Part shown: positions 15,088 through 21,952 of the stretch, one piece after another
How positions within the stretch are numbered: the stretch's first letter is position 1
How the letters are laid out: each line of letters starts with the position of its first letter
Origin: an uncultured Mordavella sp.
GTDB lineage: Bacteria > Bacillota > Clostridia > Lachnospirales > Lachnospiraceae
Assembly (NCBI GenBank): GCA_902406105.1
Contig: CABPCP010000039.1
Coordinates: 1-26,133, forward strand
Reading direction: 5' to 3'
DNA: 26,133 nt
Translations under genes and position numbers: made by a program
The notes under the pieces: model-generated
What the model saw: only the letters and a program-made list of their open reading frames with translations
Told to the model about the DNA's origin: nothing
The model's database searches: none

Positions 15088-15600
15088 ATGACGGGAGAGG
15101 AAAGGCGGGAGGATATCCTTGCCAGGATCGGGCAAAGCGGCCGGCCGCTGGCGGCGAGAGCCCTGGCGGATCTCTATGGGGTCAGCAGACAAGTGATCGT
15201 TCAGGATATCGCCTTGATCCGAGCGGCCGGACATGAAATCTTATCTACCAATAGAGGATATCTTCTGCAGGAGGAAAAGAAGGCCAGGAGAGTCTTCAAA
15301 GTATGCCATACAGACGAGCAGCTGGAAGAAGAACTGTGCGCCATCGTAGATCTGGGCGGCTGTGTGGAAAATGTAGTGGTACATCACAAAGTGTATGGGA
15401 AGCTGGAAGCCCATTTGGGGGTGGACTCCAGAAGAAGGGTCCGGGAATTCTTAGAAGAACTCCAAAGCGGCAAATCCAGTCCTTTGAAGAATATCACATC
15501 TGGATACCATGACCACGAAGTCCGGGCTGACCAGGAGAGAACGCTGGATATGATCGAGAACATGCTGCGGGAAAAAGGGTTTCTTGCAGAAAATGAATAG
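15088..15600 (+). CDS. niaR: NiaR-type niacin-responsive transcriptional repressor
   Basis: The protein has 170 residues. An N-terminal winged HTH of the HTH_11 type spans about residues 5-58 (RREDILARI, LADLYGVSRQVIVQDIALIR). A 3H domain spans about 68-165. The three defining histidines are visible as H100 in HKVYG and H141/H143 in YHDHEV. Members sense nicotinate/nicotinamide with a bound metal and repress NAD precursor uptake and synthesis genes. ATG at 15088 is preferred because GGAGG (15072-15076) lies 11 bases before it; the in-frame GTG at 15076 is part of that site. No nad or niacin transporter gene is adjacent, so its targets must be elsewhere. The family assignment is firm. Confidence 0.88.
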   Translation: MTGEERREDILARIGQSGRPLAARALADLYGVSRQVIVQDIALIRAAGHEILSTNRGYLLQEEKKARRVFKVCHTDEQLEEELCAIVDLGGCVENVVVHHKVYGKLEAHLGVDSRRRVREFLEELQSGKSSPLKNITSGYHDHEVRADQERTLDMIENMLREKGFLAENE

Positions 15601-15603
15601 AGA

Positions 15604-15632
15604 TTTCATTTTCCGCGAAAAGGCGGTATAAT
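15604..15632 (+). promoter_or_regulatory. Weak promoter before the kinase-like gene
   Basis: A consensus TATAAT lies at 15627-15632. The best 17-base partner is TTTCAT (15604-15609), which is poor. The -10 box is convincing, the -35 is not. Confidence 0.45.
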
Positions 15633-15684
15633 AGAAGCAGGAAAACCCAGAACGAGCATTGCGGCCAGTAAAGGAGGGATCCAC

Positions 15685-16299
15685 ATGGCAGAGCATAAGA
15701 TCATTACTATTGGGAGACAATTTGGAAGCGGAGGACATGAGATCGGAAATTCTCTGGCTACGAGACTGGATATCCCGCTCTATGACAACAATCTTGTCAG
15801 AATGGTGGCGGAGAAACTGGATATCAGGGAGGAGACGGCGCAGGCCGTGGATGAGACTACTTTGAACAGCTTCCTGGAGGGGTATGTTCTTGCGCCCATC
15901 GAGCGGTCTGGAAATACGGCGGCTGAATATACCCAGCCTTTGAATGAACAAGTCTATGGATTACAGTCGGAAATCATCCGAAAATTGGCGCGGAGAGGCC
16001 CCTGCGTCATTGTAGGGCGCTGCGGCGATTATGTTTTGAGGGACTGGCCGGGACTGATCAATGTCTTTATCTGCGCCGGGAAAGAAGACCGGATCAAAAG
16101 GATTGCCAAGCGCTATGATTTATCAGAGAAAAAAGCGGCGGAAAAGATCAAGAAGATAGACCGGGAGCGCAGGTACTACTACGAGTCTCACACGGGAATG
16201 GAGTGGGGCAGTATAGAAGCGCATCAGGTACTTCTGAATGTGAGCAGACTTGGAATGGAAGGGACTGTAGATCTTTTGGAGCGGATGTACCTGGCTTAG
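15685..16299 (+). CDS. Cytidylate kinase-like family protein
   Basis: The protein has 204 residues, with IITIGRQFGSGGHEIGNSLA at residues 6-25. This is the P-loop form (G-R-x-x-G-S-G-G) of the cytidylate-kinase-like family (Cytidylate_kin2). IPLYDNNLV, RRGPCVIVGRCGDYVL and VFICAGKEDRIKRI follow, the last near the usual lid region, with RERRYYYESHTG after it. The predicted role is a small nucleoside or nucleotide kinase, but members of this branch are not generally the housekeeping Cmk and substrates are uncertain. AAGGAGGG lies 6 bases upstream of the ATG. It lies between niaR and the permease gene, with a 54-base gap to the latter. Confidence 0.85.
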   Translation: MAEHKIITIGRQFGSGGHEIGNSLATRLDIPLYDNNLVRMVAEKLDIREETAQAVDETTLNSFLEGYVLAPIERSGNTAAEYTQPLNEQVYGLQSEIIRKLARRGPCVIVGRCGDYVLRDWPGLINVFICAGKEDRIKRIAKRYDLSEKKAAEKIKKIDRERRYYYESHTGMEWGSIEAHQVLLNVSRLGMEGTVDLLERMYLA

Positions 16300-16353
16300 C
16301 GGCTTTTGAAAAATGATTTGACAGAAGAAGGGATAGAAAGAGGACAAAAACGG

Positions 16354-17205
16354 ATGGACTTACTGAGAGAAGCTTTTTTACATGCGGGAGAGGACTGCCT
16401 GCGGATGCTCCCATTTTTATTTGCGGCGTTTCTGCTGATTGAGGTGCTGGAGCATCATGGATCACGGAAGATTGCCAAGGTTCTGGCAAAAGTGGGGAAG
16501 GCAGGCCCTGTGGCGGGCGCACTGGCGGGATGTATCCCCCAGTGCGGTTTTTCGGTCCTGGCGGCAAATCTATACGCGGGAGGAGTCATTTCAGCCGGGA
16601 CGCTGATTGCTGTATTTTCCGCGACTTCTGACGAAGCAGTCCTGATCCTGATGGGAAATCCGGAAAGCGCGGGAACGGTTTTGCCCCTGCTGGCAGGAAA
16701 AGTGATCATCGGGATGGCGGCGGGGTATCTGACAGATATCCTTTTAAAACGGTATATCGAGGAACCAAAGGAGACGGGGGAGATCTGCCATCACTGCGGC
16801 TGCCATGAAGAGGGAGCGGGGCTTTTGCGGCCGGCGCTGAATCATACGGTACGGATTTTTGTATACCTTTTTCTGTTTACTGTTATTTTAAATCTGTGCA
16901 TTGATTTCTTCGGTATTCGTCAGCTTTCAGCGTTTTTGCTGGGGGATACTCCGATCCAGCCTCTGATCGCGGCGGTGATCGGGCTGATTCCTAACTGTGC
17001 GGCGTCAGTGATGCTGACGCAGCTTTACTTAAGCGGAGCGATTTCATTTGCCTCCGCAATGGCGGGATTATGCACGGGGGCAGGAATCGGTCTTGTTGTT
17101 TTGTTTAAGATGAACGAAAATAGGAAGGAAAATCTAAAAATTCTTCTTCTTTTGCTGCTGACAGGCGCCGCTGCGGGAATGATTTTGGAATTGTTGAATT
17201 TTTGA
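16354..17205 (+). CDS. ArsP_2-type multispan permease (putative heavy-metal/arsenic exporter)
   Basis: The protein has 283 residues with about eight hydrophobic segments. Two internally related motifs point to an inverted repeat: GCIPQCGFSVLAANLYAGG in the first half and GLIPNCAASVMLTQLYLSG in the second. This matches the ArsP_2 family, which automatic annotation also labels putative manganese transporter. The middle hydrophilic loop carries CHHCGCHEEG, a likely metal-binding cluster. ATG at 16354 is supported by AGAGGA (about 16338-16343) 10 bases upstream. An in-frame TTG at 16306 would add 16 residues but has no ribosome site. The true substrate is unknown, and no metal regulator is beside it. 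Confidence 0.78.
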   Translation: MDLLREAFLHAGEDCLRMLPFLFAAFLLIEVLEHHGSRKIAKVLAKVGKAGPVAGALAGCIPQCGFSVLAANLYAGGVISAGTLIAVFSATSDEAVLILMGNPESAGTVLPLLAGKVIIGMAAGYLTDILLKRYIEEPKETGEICHHCGCHEEGAGLLRPALNHTVRIFVYLFLFTVILNLCIDFFGIRQLSAFLLGDTPIQPLIAAVIGLIPNCAASVMLTQLYLSGAISFASAMAGLCTGAGIGLVVLFKMNENRKENLKILLLLLLTGAAAGMILELLNF

Positions 17206-17265
17206 CGAAATTATGAAGAAAAACAGCCGGTTTCCGGGCAAAATCATGGAATTTAAGGCGGAAAG

Positions 17266-17293
17266 TTGCATTTTGACCGAAAGGTGCTATAAT
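17266..17293 (+). promoter_or_regulatory. Promoter of the DUF6465-like gene
   Basis: TTGCAT (17266-17271) and TATAAT (17288-17293) are 16 bases apart. The nearby TTGACC at 17273 is too close to the -10 box to be its partner. Confidence 0.6.
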
Positions 17294-17341
17294 AGTTCAC
17301 AGCTAAAGCAGATAGCTTTAGAGGATTGAGGAGGAAATATC

Positions 17342-17740
17342 ATGGCAACAAAAAAAGCAACATCAGAAGCAAAGAAAGCCGGCACTGTCAATACATCCTC
17401 AGCAAAGACAGAAACAATCAAGACAGAAACCCAGCAAAAGGCAGCGAAAGCTGAACCGGCTAAGACTTCTACTACAGAGAAAGCGGCAAAGACAACAACA
17501 GCGAAGAAGACGGCAGCAAAAAGGACGTCTGCGAAGAAGGACATAAAAGTAAAGGCAATCGTAGAGTATTATGGAAAGCAAGTAGAGGAAAAGGACATGA
17601 TCGCCAGTGTAAAGAAGGCGTGGACAAAGTCCGGCAGGAAAGTAGGCGAGATCAAGACCATCGATCTCTACATAAAACCGGAAGAAGGAGCCGTTTCGTA
17701 TGTGATCAACGGCAGCGATACTGGAGCGGTTGCGTTCTAA
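17342..17740 (+). CDS. Lys/Ala/Thr-rich protein with a DUF6465-like C-terminal domain
   Basis: The protein has 132 residues. Residues 1-66 are low-complexity Lys, Ala, Thr and Ser, like a histone H1 tail, and probably disordered and very basic. Residues 67-132 form a compact domain (VKAIVEYYGKQVEEKDM, AWTKSGRKVGEIKTI, DLYIKPEEGAVSYVI, ending NGSDTGAVAF). I recognise this as the Lachnospiraceae DUF6465 pattern, without known function. GAGGAGGAAAT sits directly before the ATG. It is a single-gene unit with its own promoter and terminator. The tail suggests nucleic-acid binding, which is inference. Confidence 0.75.
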   Translation: MATKKATSEAKKAGTVNTSSAKTETIKTETQQKAAKAEPAKTSTTEKAAKTTTAKKTAAKRTSAKKDIKVKAIVEYYGKQVEEKDMIASVKKAWTKSGRKVGEIKTIDLYIKPEEGAVSYVINGSDTGAVAF

Positions 17741-17753
17741 CAGACAAAAGAGA

Positions 17754-17805
17754 AAAGGGCGTGTTTCCTAGAGAAGTTGGATTTTCAAAAGGACGCGCCT
17801 TTTTT
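17754..17805 (+). terminator. Terminator of the DUF6465-like gene
   Basis: AAAGGGCGTGT and ACGCGCCTTTT pair with two G-U steps around a 29-base loop, followed by T residues. Confidence 0.65.
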
Positions 17806-17854
17806 GCTGCGGTGGATGATGAGTCTGAAAATTAAAAAATAATTTAAAAAAATA

Positions 17855-17883
17855 TTGACAAATTTAAAAATGAGTGATAGTAT
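17855..17883 (+). promoter_or_regulatory. Promoter in the AT-rich gap
   Basis: A consensus TTGACA (17855-17860) is 17 bases from TAGTAT (17878-17883). No annotated gene of ordinary size follows, so the transcript would cover the small frames at 17,994 and 18,176 or be an untranslated RNA. Confidence 0.5.
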
Positions 17884-17993
17884 TACGATATAAACAACAA
17901 AGCACATTAAAAAACAGATAAAATATTTGTTGAAGGTGTGGTTGTTGTTCATTTGAAAACCATCTGTAAAATAAAACTTTAAAAAGAGCGGAC

Positions 17994-18164
17994 TTGATCG
18001 AAAAGCAATATTTTCTATTCAGAAAGCGGGATCTTTATAATCCGGTTCAAGATAAGTGGATCAAAAAGGAAGATTTCGGTGAAGGAATAGCGGTATTGGC
18101 GGAAGACAGGAACTGGTCTCTGAAAGAAGCAAAGGACTACGGACGGTGTTCAGAAATAGTTTAA
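17994..18164 (+). CDS. Possible 56-residue protein or gene remnant
   Basis: A frame opens after an in-frame stop at 17,967 and can start at TTG 17,994. It reads like real protein, with FRKRDLYNPVQDKWIKKEDF and later AVLAEDRNWSLKEAKDY. No family was recognised. The ribosome site is weak (AGAG). It could be a true small protein or the last part of a decayed gene. Protein-like composition is seen; function is unknown. Confidence 0.4.
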   Translation: MIEKQYFLFRKRDLYNPVQDKWIKKEDFGEGIAVLAEDRNWSLKEAKDYGRCSEIV

Positions 18165-18175
18165 GAAAGGAAGGT

Positions 18176-18253
18176 ATGGACCACCAAAAAATTAAACTAT
18201 GCAGCCGGTTGAAAACCGGGGAAAAATTACCAAAAGGAAGAGGTAAAAAATGA
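18176..18253 (+). CDS. Possible 25-residue basic peptide
   Basis: ATG at 18176 follows AAGGAAGGT closely and opens 25 codons ending in KLPKGRGKK. It lies 11 bases after the stop of the 56-codon frame. The product is Lys-rich and not recognised. It may be chance in an A-rich stretch. Confidence 0.25.
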   Translation: MDHQKIKLCSRLKTGEKLPKGRGKK

Positions 18254-18270
18254 TTGAAGAATCAAGGTGA

Positions 18271-18309
18271 GGATGGGTATCATTTATATTATATATTTGA
18301 TGCCCATCC
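18271..18309 (+). terminator. Hairpin closing the AT-rich stretch
   Basis: GGATGGGTATCA pairs with TGATGCCCATCC (one G-U) around a 15-base A/T loop. The following TTACTGTTTAC is only weakly T-rich, so termination is uncertain. Confidence 0.5.
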
Positions 18310-18353
18310 TTACTGTTTACTGTGGGGAAAATAGGAAACAATATTTTTAGAAC

Positions 18354-18382
18354 TTAACAGAATGAGGGAAAGATGCTATAAT
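18354..18382 (+). promoter_or_regulatory. Promoter of the TMEM198-like/PHP pair
   Basis: TTAACA (18354-18359) and TATAAT (18377-18382) are separated by 17 bases, 58 bases before the start codon of the membrane protein. Confidence 0.65.
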
Positions 18383-18439
18383 TGCAGAGGAGAATAGGAA
18401 AAGAAAATAATTCAGTAAGGGGTAAAGGAGACAAAAGAT

Positions 18440-19153
18440 ATGGAACAAGTATTAAGCAGCGGAAGCAATGTGGTAACGAATGCTTCTGGAAACGCGAGAC
18501 AGATTGCGGAACAGATAGGCGGTCAGCCCAGTTTAGAAGCGCTGATCGCGATGACAGTGGTAGGGCTTTTGATTTGTTTCTTTGGATTGAAGCTGGTCAA
18601 GATCCAGGTGGCTTTGGTAGGATTGTGTATCGGAGCTTTGATAGGAGTTGCGGTTTCCAGGGCTATGGATATCTCAGGGATTACGTTTGCGATCATTGTA
18701 TTTGCCTGCGCGGCTCTTTTGGCGGCACTTTCCTTCTTCCTGTATCGATTTGGGGTGTTCTGCCTTGTGTTTTGTATTGCTGTTGGAATTGGAATCCAGT
18801 TTATCGATCTGCGGGAAACGCTCCAGCTGATCATTGTTCTGGCAGCAGCTTTGGTAATTTCAGTCGTTGCGGTTATTTTTGTGGAACCTATGGTCATTAT
18901 ATGCACAGCGATTTCTGGCGGGATTACGGCAGGAACCTCCATTGGTACGGCGGCCGGATTTGAGTCCGCGTGGATCGGATACGCCATTGGCGGCGTATTG
19001 CTGGCGGCAGGGATGGCTGTACAGTTTATGCTGCATTCCCGGAAGGTAGGGAAAAAGGAAAAGATTTATTCGGAACAGGTGAAAGAAAAGGATTCTGTAG
19101 AGTCGGAGGTGGAAAAGGCCAGGATGATTCTGGACGATTCGGAAGAAGAATAA
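18440..19153 (+). CDS. TMEM198/DUF4203-like multispan membrane protein
   Basis: The protein has 237 residues. After a polar N-terminus of about 30 residues come six or seven hydrophobic segments between about 33 and 205 (for example LIAMTVVGLLICFFGLKLVK and VEPMVIICTAISGGITAGTS), rich in Gly and Ala. A charged cytoplasmic-type tail of about 35 residues is rich in Glu and Lys. The pattern matches the TMEM198/TM7SF3 (DUF4203) family, whose bacterial function is not known. AAGGAG lies 10 bases before the ATG. The PHP gene starts 27 bases after its stop, so the two are probably co-transcribed. Confidence 0.75.
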   Translation: MEQVLSSGSNVVTNASGNARQIAEQIGGQPSLEALIAMTVVGLLICFFGLKLVKIQVALVGLCIGALIGVAVSRAMDISGITFAIIVFACAALLAALSFFLYRFGVFCLVFCIAVGIGIQFIDLRETLQLIIVLAAALVISVVAVIFVEPMVIICTAISGGITAGTSIGTAAGFESAWIGYAIGGVLLAAGMAVQFMLHSRKVGKKEKIYSEQVKEKDSVESEVEKARMILDDSEEE

Positions 19154-19179
19154 GATCAAAGAGTGAAGGAGGCTTGACT

Positions 19180-20004
19180 TTGAAGCTGGATATGCATTGT
19201 CATGTGAAGGAAGGCTCCATTGACAGTAAAGTGGGTTTGGATGAATATATAACAAAGCTGAAGGAAAACGGTTTTGATGGGATGTTGGTTACAGACCACG
19301 ATACTTACAAAGGTTACCGTCATTGGAAATACCAGATGAAGGGAAAAGTCCATGAAGACTTTGTCGTGCTTAAGGGCATCGAATATGATACCTGTGACGC
19401 GGGACATATTATTTGTATCATGCCGGAAGGGGTAAAGATGCGCCTCCTGGAGCTGAGAGGGCTTCCGGTTGCGGTATTGATCGATTTTGTACATCGGCAT
19501 GGAGGGATTCTGGGCCCGGCTCATCCCTGCGGGGAAAAGTATCTTAGTTTTACGAATACAAAAAAGTTTTATAAGTCGCCGGAGATTATTAAGAGATTTG
19601 ATTTTATAGAAGTGTTTAACGCCTGCGAGCCGGAGGAATCCAACGAAGGAGCGCTGAAGCTGGCATATAAGTATAAAAAGCCGGGCATTGGCGGCAGTGA
19701 TGCCCACAGGCCGGATTGTGTAGGAATGGGATATACCATCCTTCCGGAATATGTAACCTGTGAGACAGAATTGATCTCGCTGATCCGGCAGAAGAAACCG
19801 ACAGAAGCAGGCGGAAGTCTTTATAATAAGACAACGAAAGATAAGATAGGAAAGGCTAATAAACTTCTGGTCTATTCCTTTTGGATTTACAACAAAGGCG
19901 GGGAACTGCTGAAACGTCGTAAGCGGAAGAAGAAAGGAGAGATCGAGAACCCGGTAGACCCTATAGATCCTATTGAGCTGCAATATTGGCAGAATCGCCA
20001 GTGA
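19180..20004 (+). CDS. PHP-domain metal-dependent phosphoesterase
   Basis: The protein has 274 residues. MKLDMHCHVKEGS gives the first PHP motif H-x-H, GMLVTDHDTYKG the second, and GGILGPAHPCGEK and GGSDAHRPD the later metal ligands. These are the residues that hold the di- or trinuclear metal centre of PHP phosphoesterases. The substrate is not identifiable; relatives act on small phosphodiesters or nucleotides. The C-terminal 60 residues are basic (KRRKRKKKGE) and have no recognised domain. TTG at 19180 is chosen because GGAGG (19168-19172) is 7 bases upstream and the next ATG (19192) begins in the middle of the motif strand. It follows the TMEM198-like gene. Confidence 0.85.
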   Translation: MKLDMHCHVKEGSIDSKVGLDEYITKLKENGFDGMLVTDHDTYKGYRHWKYQMKGKVHEDFVVLKGIEYDTCDAGHIICIMPEGVKMRLLELRGLPVAVLIDFVHRHGGILGPAHPCGEKYLSFTNTKKFYKSPEIIKRFDFIEVFNACEPEESNEGALKLAYKYKKPGIGGSDAHRPDCVGMGYTILPEYVTCETELISLIRQKKPTEAGGSLYNKTTKDKIGKANKLLVYSFWIYNKGGELLKRRKRKKKGEIENPVDPIDPIELQYWQNRQ

Positions 20005-20043
20005 TCGCTGGAAGCAGATTATTGAGATGGAAAATGACAAGAT

Positions 20044-20074
20044 AAAAGGGCATTTCCAAGAGAAATGCCCTTTT
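20044..20074. terminator. Bidirectional terminator between convergent genes
   Basis: AAAAGGGCATTT and AAATGCCCTTTT pair perfectly around CCAAGAG. T-rich arms exist in both directions, which suits the convergent PHP and hsp20 genes. Confidence 0.85.
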
Positions 20075-20091
20075 AACGCGCCTAAATAAGT

Positions 20092-20517
20092 TTACTCAAT
20101 GGTAATGAGTTGTGGCTGATCCGCCTGCTTTTCTACTTCCTTTGGAAGCTGAAGACGGAGGACTCCATCTTTGAATGCGGCTTTGATATCTTCCTGAGTG
20201 ATATCCTCGCCCACATAAAAACTTCTGTTGCAAGTGCCGGTGTACCGCTCTTTGTGGATACATTTGCCCCTGGCATCCTTTTCTTCTTTCGTTTCATTTT
20301 TGTGCGCGGTAATGGTAAGATATCCATCTTTCAAATCCGCTTTTATCTCTTCCTTTGCGTATCCGGGAAGTTCCATTTCAATGACATAGTTATTATCTTT
20401 CTCGTGGATATCTGTTTTCATGATCTGAGAAGAACCACGGTCATAAGAACGAGTGAAGAAAGGATCGTTAAACATGTCGTCAAATAAATTGTTGAAAGAT
20501 CTGTTTGCAAGTAACAT
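20092..20517 (-). CDS. Small heat-shock protein, Hsp20/alpha-crystallin family
   Basis: The protein has 141 residues, a usual size. Residues about 1-38 are the N-terminal arm (NNLFDDMFNDPFFTR). Residues about 40-130 are the alpha-crystallin domain: VIEMELPGYAKEEIKADLKD, GYLTITA, then RSFYVGEDI and AAFKDGVLRLQLPK, the last being the family's signature GVL motif. The product is an ATP-independent holdase chaperone of the cytoplasm. ATG at 20517 follows AAGGAGG by 8 bases; an upstream in-frame ATG in the leader would put that site inside the gene. The promoter carries a CIRCE-like element, so repression by HrcA and induction by heat are expected. Confidence 0.93.
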   Translation of the reverse strand: MLLANRSFNNLFDDMFNDPFFTRSYDRGSSQIMKTDIHEKDNNYVIEMELPGYAKEEIKADLKDGYLTITAHKNETKEEKDARGKCIHKERYTGTCNRSFYVGEDITQEDIKAAFKDGVLRLQLPKEVEKQADQPQLITIE

Positions 20518-20574
20518 AACACATTCCTCCTTGAATATATGTGATTGAATTATTGTTTTATTTGTTATATTTAT

Positions 20575-20603
20575 TATATAACACAAATTATTAGCAATGT
20601 CAA
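20575..20603 (-). promoter_or_regulatory. Promoter of hsp20
   Basis: Reading leftward, TTGACA (complement of 20598-20603) is 17 bases from TATATA (complement of 20575-20580). The leader to the start codon is about 55 bases. Confidence 0.75.
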
Positions 20604-20617
20604 GAGGTGAGTGCTAA
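20591..20617. promoter_or_regulatory. CIRCE-like element (HrcA operator)
   Basis: On the minus strand it reads TTAGCACTC, nine bases, CATTGCTAA. The first half is the exact CIRCE half-site. The second matches GAGTGCTAA at seven of nine positions. The spacing of nine is canonical. It covers the -35 box of the hsp20 promoter, where HrcA binding would block RNA polymerase. Confidence 0.85.
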
Positions 20618-20756
20618 ATTTTAAAAATTTCTGAGCATTTTGCGGCATTCGCTAATTGAAAAATGATTTCTGGTTTTCTTATTAGGGTTTTGTGCTAGAA
20701 TCTTTCTTTCATACAATCCAGACAGAAAAACCAGTGGGAGGTAGTTTTTTAAAAAC

Positions 20757-20796
20757 ACTTGCATAATATACGGATAAGATGTATAATTATGCAAGT
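20757..20796 (+). promoter_or_regulatory. Arginine operon promoter and operator
   Basis: TTGCAT (20759-20764) and TATAAT (20782-20787) are 17 bases apart. Both boxes lie inside an exact 11-bp inverted repeat, ACTTGCATAAT (20757-20767) and ATTATGCAAGT (20786-20796). The right half includes TGTATAATTATGCA (20780-20793), which differs from the ARG-box pattern TGAATWWWWATTCA at two positions. Control by an ArgR-type repressor sensing arginine is therefore likely. Confidence 0.7.
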
Positions 20797-20807
20797 TCTT
20801 TCAATTA

Positions 20808-20860
20808 GGGACAGGGCATTTTTAATTTGGGCCGGGGGATTTTTAATTTTCCCCCGTCCC
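20808..20860 (+). repeat. G/C-rich hairpin in the argC leader, possible dispersed repeat
   Basis: CGGGGGA (20833-20839) pairs with TCCCCCG (20850-20856) around an A/T loop. An outer GGGAC/GTCCC pair (20808-20812 and 20856-20860) offers a competing fold. The unit has a duplicated A/T core (ATTTTTAATTT and ATTTTTAATTTT). It lies between the arginine promoter and the argC ribosome site. Its ends resemble the palindrome at 5,023. Confidence 0.6.
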
Positions 20861-20882
20861 AAACTGGAAAGGAAGTAGGAAA

Positions 20883-21923
20883 ATGATCAAAGCAGGTATT
20901 ATCGGAGCTACTGGATATGCGGGCGCTGAGCTGGTCCGCATCCTTATGTGGCATAAAGAGGTGGAGATTGTCTGGTTTGGCTCTAGAAGTTACATAGATG
21001 AAAAATATGCAAATGTATACAGAAATATGTTTGAGATTGTAGACGCCCAATGTATGGATGACAATATAGGCGGGCTGGCGGATCAGGTGGATGTGATCTT
21101 TACAGCCACACCCCAGGGATTTCTGGCTTCTGTACTGACGGAGGAGATTCTTTCTAAGGTTAAGGTGATCGATCTGAGCGCGGATTTTAGGATCAAAGAT
21201 GTGGATATCTATGAGAAATGGTATGGAATCCAGCATAAGAGTCCGCAGTTTATCCAGGAAGCGGTCTATGGCCTATGCGAGGTGAACCGCGAGCAGATCC
21301 CAAAGGCACGTCTGATCGCCAATCCGGGCTGTTATACTACCTGTTCTATTCTGACGGCTTATCCGTTGGCGAAAGAGGGATTGATCGATATGGATACTTT
21401 GATCGTGGACGCAAAGTCAGGGACTTCAGGAGCGGGACGGGGAGCCAAGGTACAAAACTTATTCTGTGAGGTCAATGAAAATATGAAAGCCTACGGGGTA
21501 GCCTCCCACCGGCACACTCCGGAGATCGAGGAGCAACTGGGCTATGCGTCCGGCCGGAAAGTGACGATCAGCTTCACTCCCCACCTGGTACCTATGAATC
21601 GGGGAATTCTGGCGACAGAATACGCGGCGCTGACAAAGGATGTGTCTTGGGAAGAGGTCAAGGCGGTTTATGACAAGTACTATAAAGAAGAGAAATTTGT
21701 CCGGGTTCTGGATCAGGGAGTGTTCCCAGAGACAAAATGGGTGGAAGGAAGTAACTATTTGGATATCGGCTTCCAGATCGATCCGAGGACGAACCGGATC
21801 ATTTTGATGGGAGCGATCGACAATCTGGTAAAAGGCGCGGCCGGCCAGGCAGTCCAGAATATGAACCTGATATTTGGTCTCCCGGAAACGGAAGGACTGG
21901 AACTGGTACCCATGTTCCCATAA
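20883..21923 (+). CDS. argC: N-acetyl-gamma-glutamyl-phosphate reductase
   Basis: The protein has 346 residues, the normal length. IIGATGYAGAELVRIL at the N-terminus is the NADP-binding loop. IANPGCYTT contains the catalytic cysteine, C150. SHRHTPEIEEQL and PHLVPMNRGIL are conserved C-terminal blocks. It reduces N-acetylglutamyl phosphate to N-acetylglutamate semialdehyde, the third step of arginine synthesis. It is the first gene of the operon and directly follows the ARG-box promoter and leader hairpin. A purine-rich GGAAGTAGGA precedes the ATG. Confidence 0.97.
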   Translation: MIKAGIIGATGYAGAELVRILMWHKEVEIVWFGSRSYIDEKYANVYRNMFEIVDAQCMDDNIGGLADQVDVIFTATPQGFLASVLTEEILSKVKVIDLSADFRIKDVDIYEKWYGIQHKSPQFIQEAVYGLCEVNREQIPKARLIANPGCYTTCSILTAYPLAKEGLIDMDTLIVDAKSGTSGAGRGAKVQNLFCEVNENMKAYGVASHRHTPEIEEQLGYASGRKVTISFTPHLVPMNRGILATEYAALTKDVSWEEVKAVYDKYYKEEKFVRVLDQGVFPETKWVEGSNYLDIGFQIDPRTNRIILMGAIDNLVKGAAGQAVQNMNLIFGLPETEGLELVPMFP

Positions 21924-21952
21924 CCGGATGAGGATAGAGGAGGTTTTCAGAA

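Larger units (their letters stand above)
17884..18353. other. AT-rich intergenic stretch with only very small frames
   Basis: This stretch separates two ordinary gene units. It starts at a consensus-like promoter and ends at a terminator-like hairpin (18,271-18,309). Inside are a 56-codon frame, a 25-codon frame and a few shorter ones. No tRNA, IS end or known riboswitch fold was recognised. Confidence 0.5.

Noticed and set aside
17273..17293. TTGACC as -35 of the DUF6465-like gene promoter
   Set aside because: It is only 9 bases from the TATAAT box; TTGCAT at 17266 has acceptable spacing.
18382..18963. 193-codon forward frame overlapping the TMEM198-like gene
   Set aside because: It is out of phase with the hydrophobic gene that has a good ribosome site, and its translation shows no domain.
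19156..20040. 294-codon minus-strand frame opposite the PHP gene
   Set aside because: It mirrors the PHP gene, whose metal-binding motifs are complete on the plus strand; no ribosome site was seen.
20618..20756. TAGAAT with an extended TG as a second promoter before argC
   Set aside because: No fitting -35 box is seen and the TTGCAT-17-TATAAT pair downstream is much better; the stretch otherwise shows no gene.
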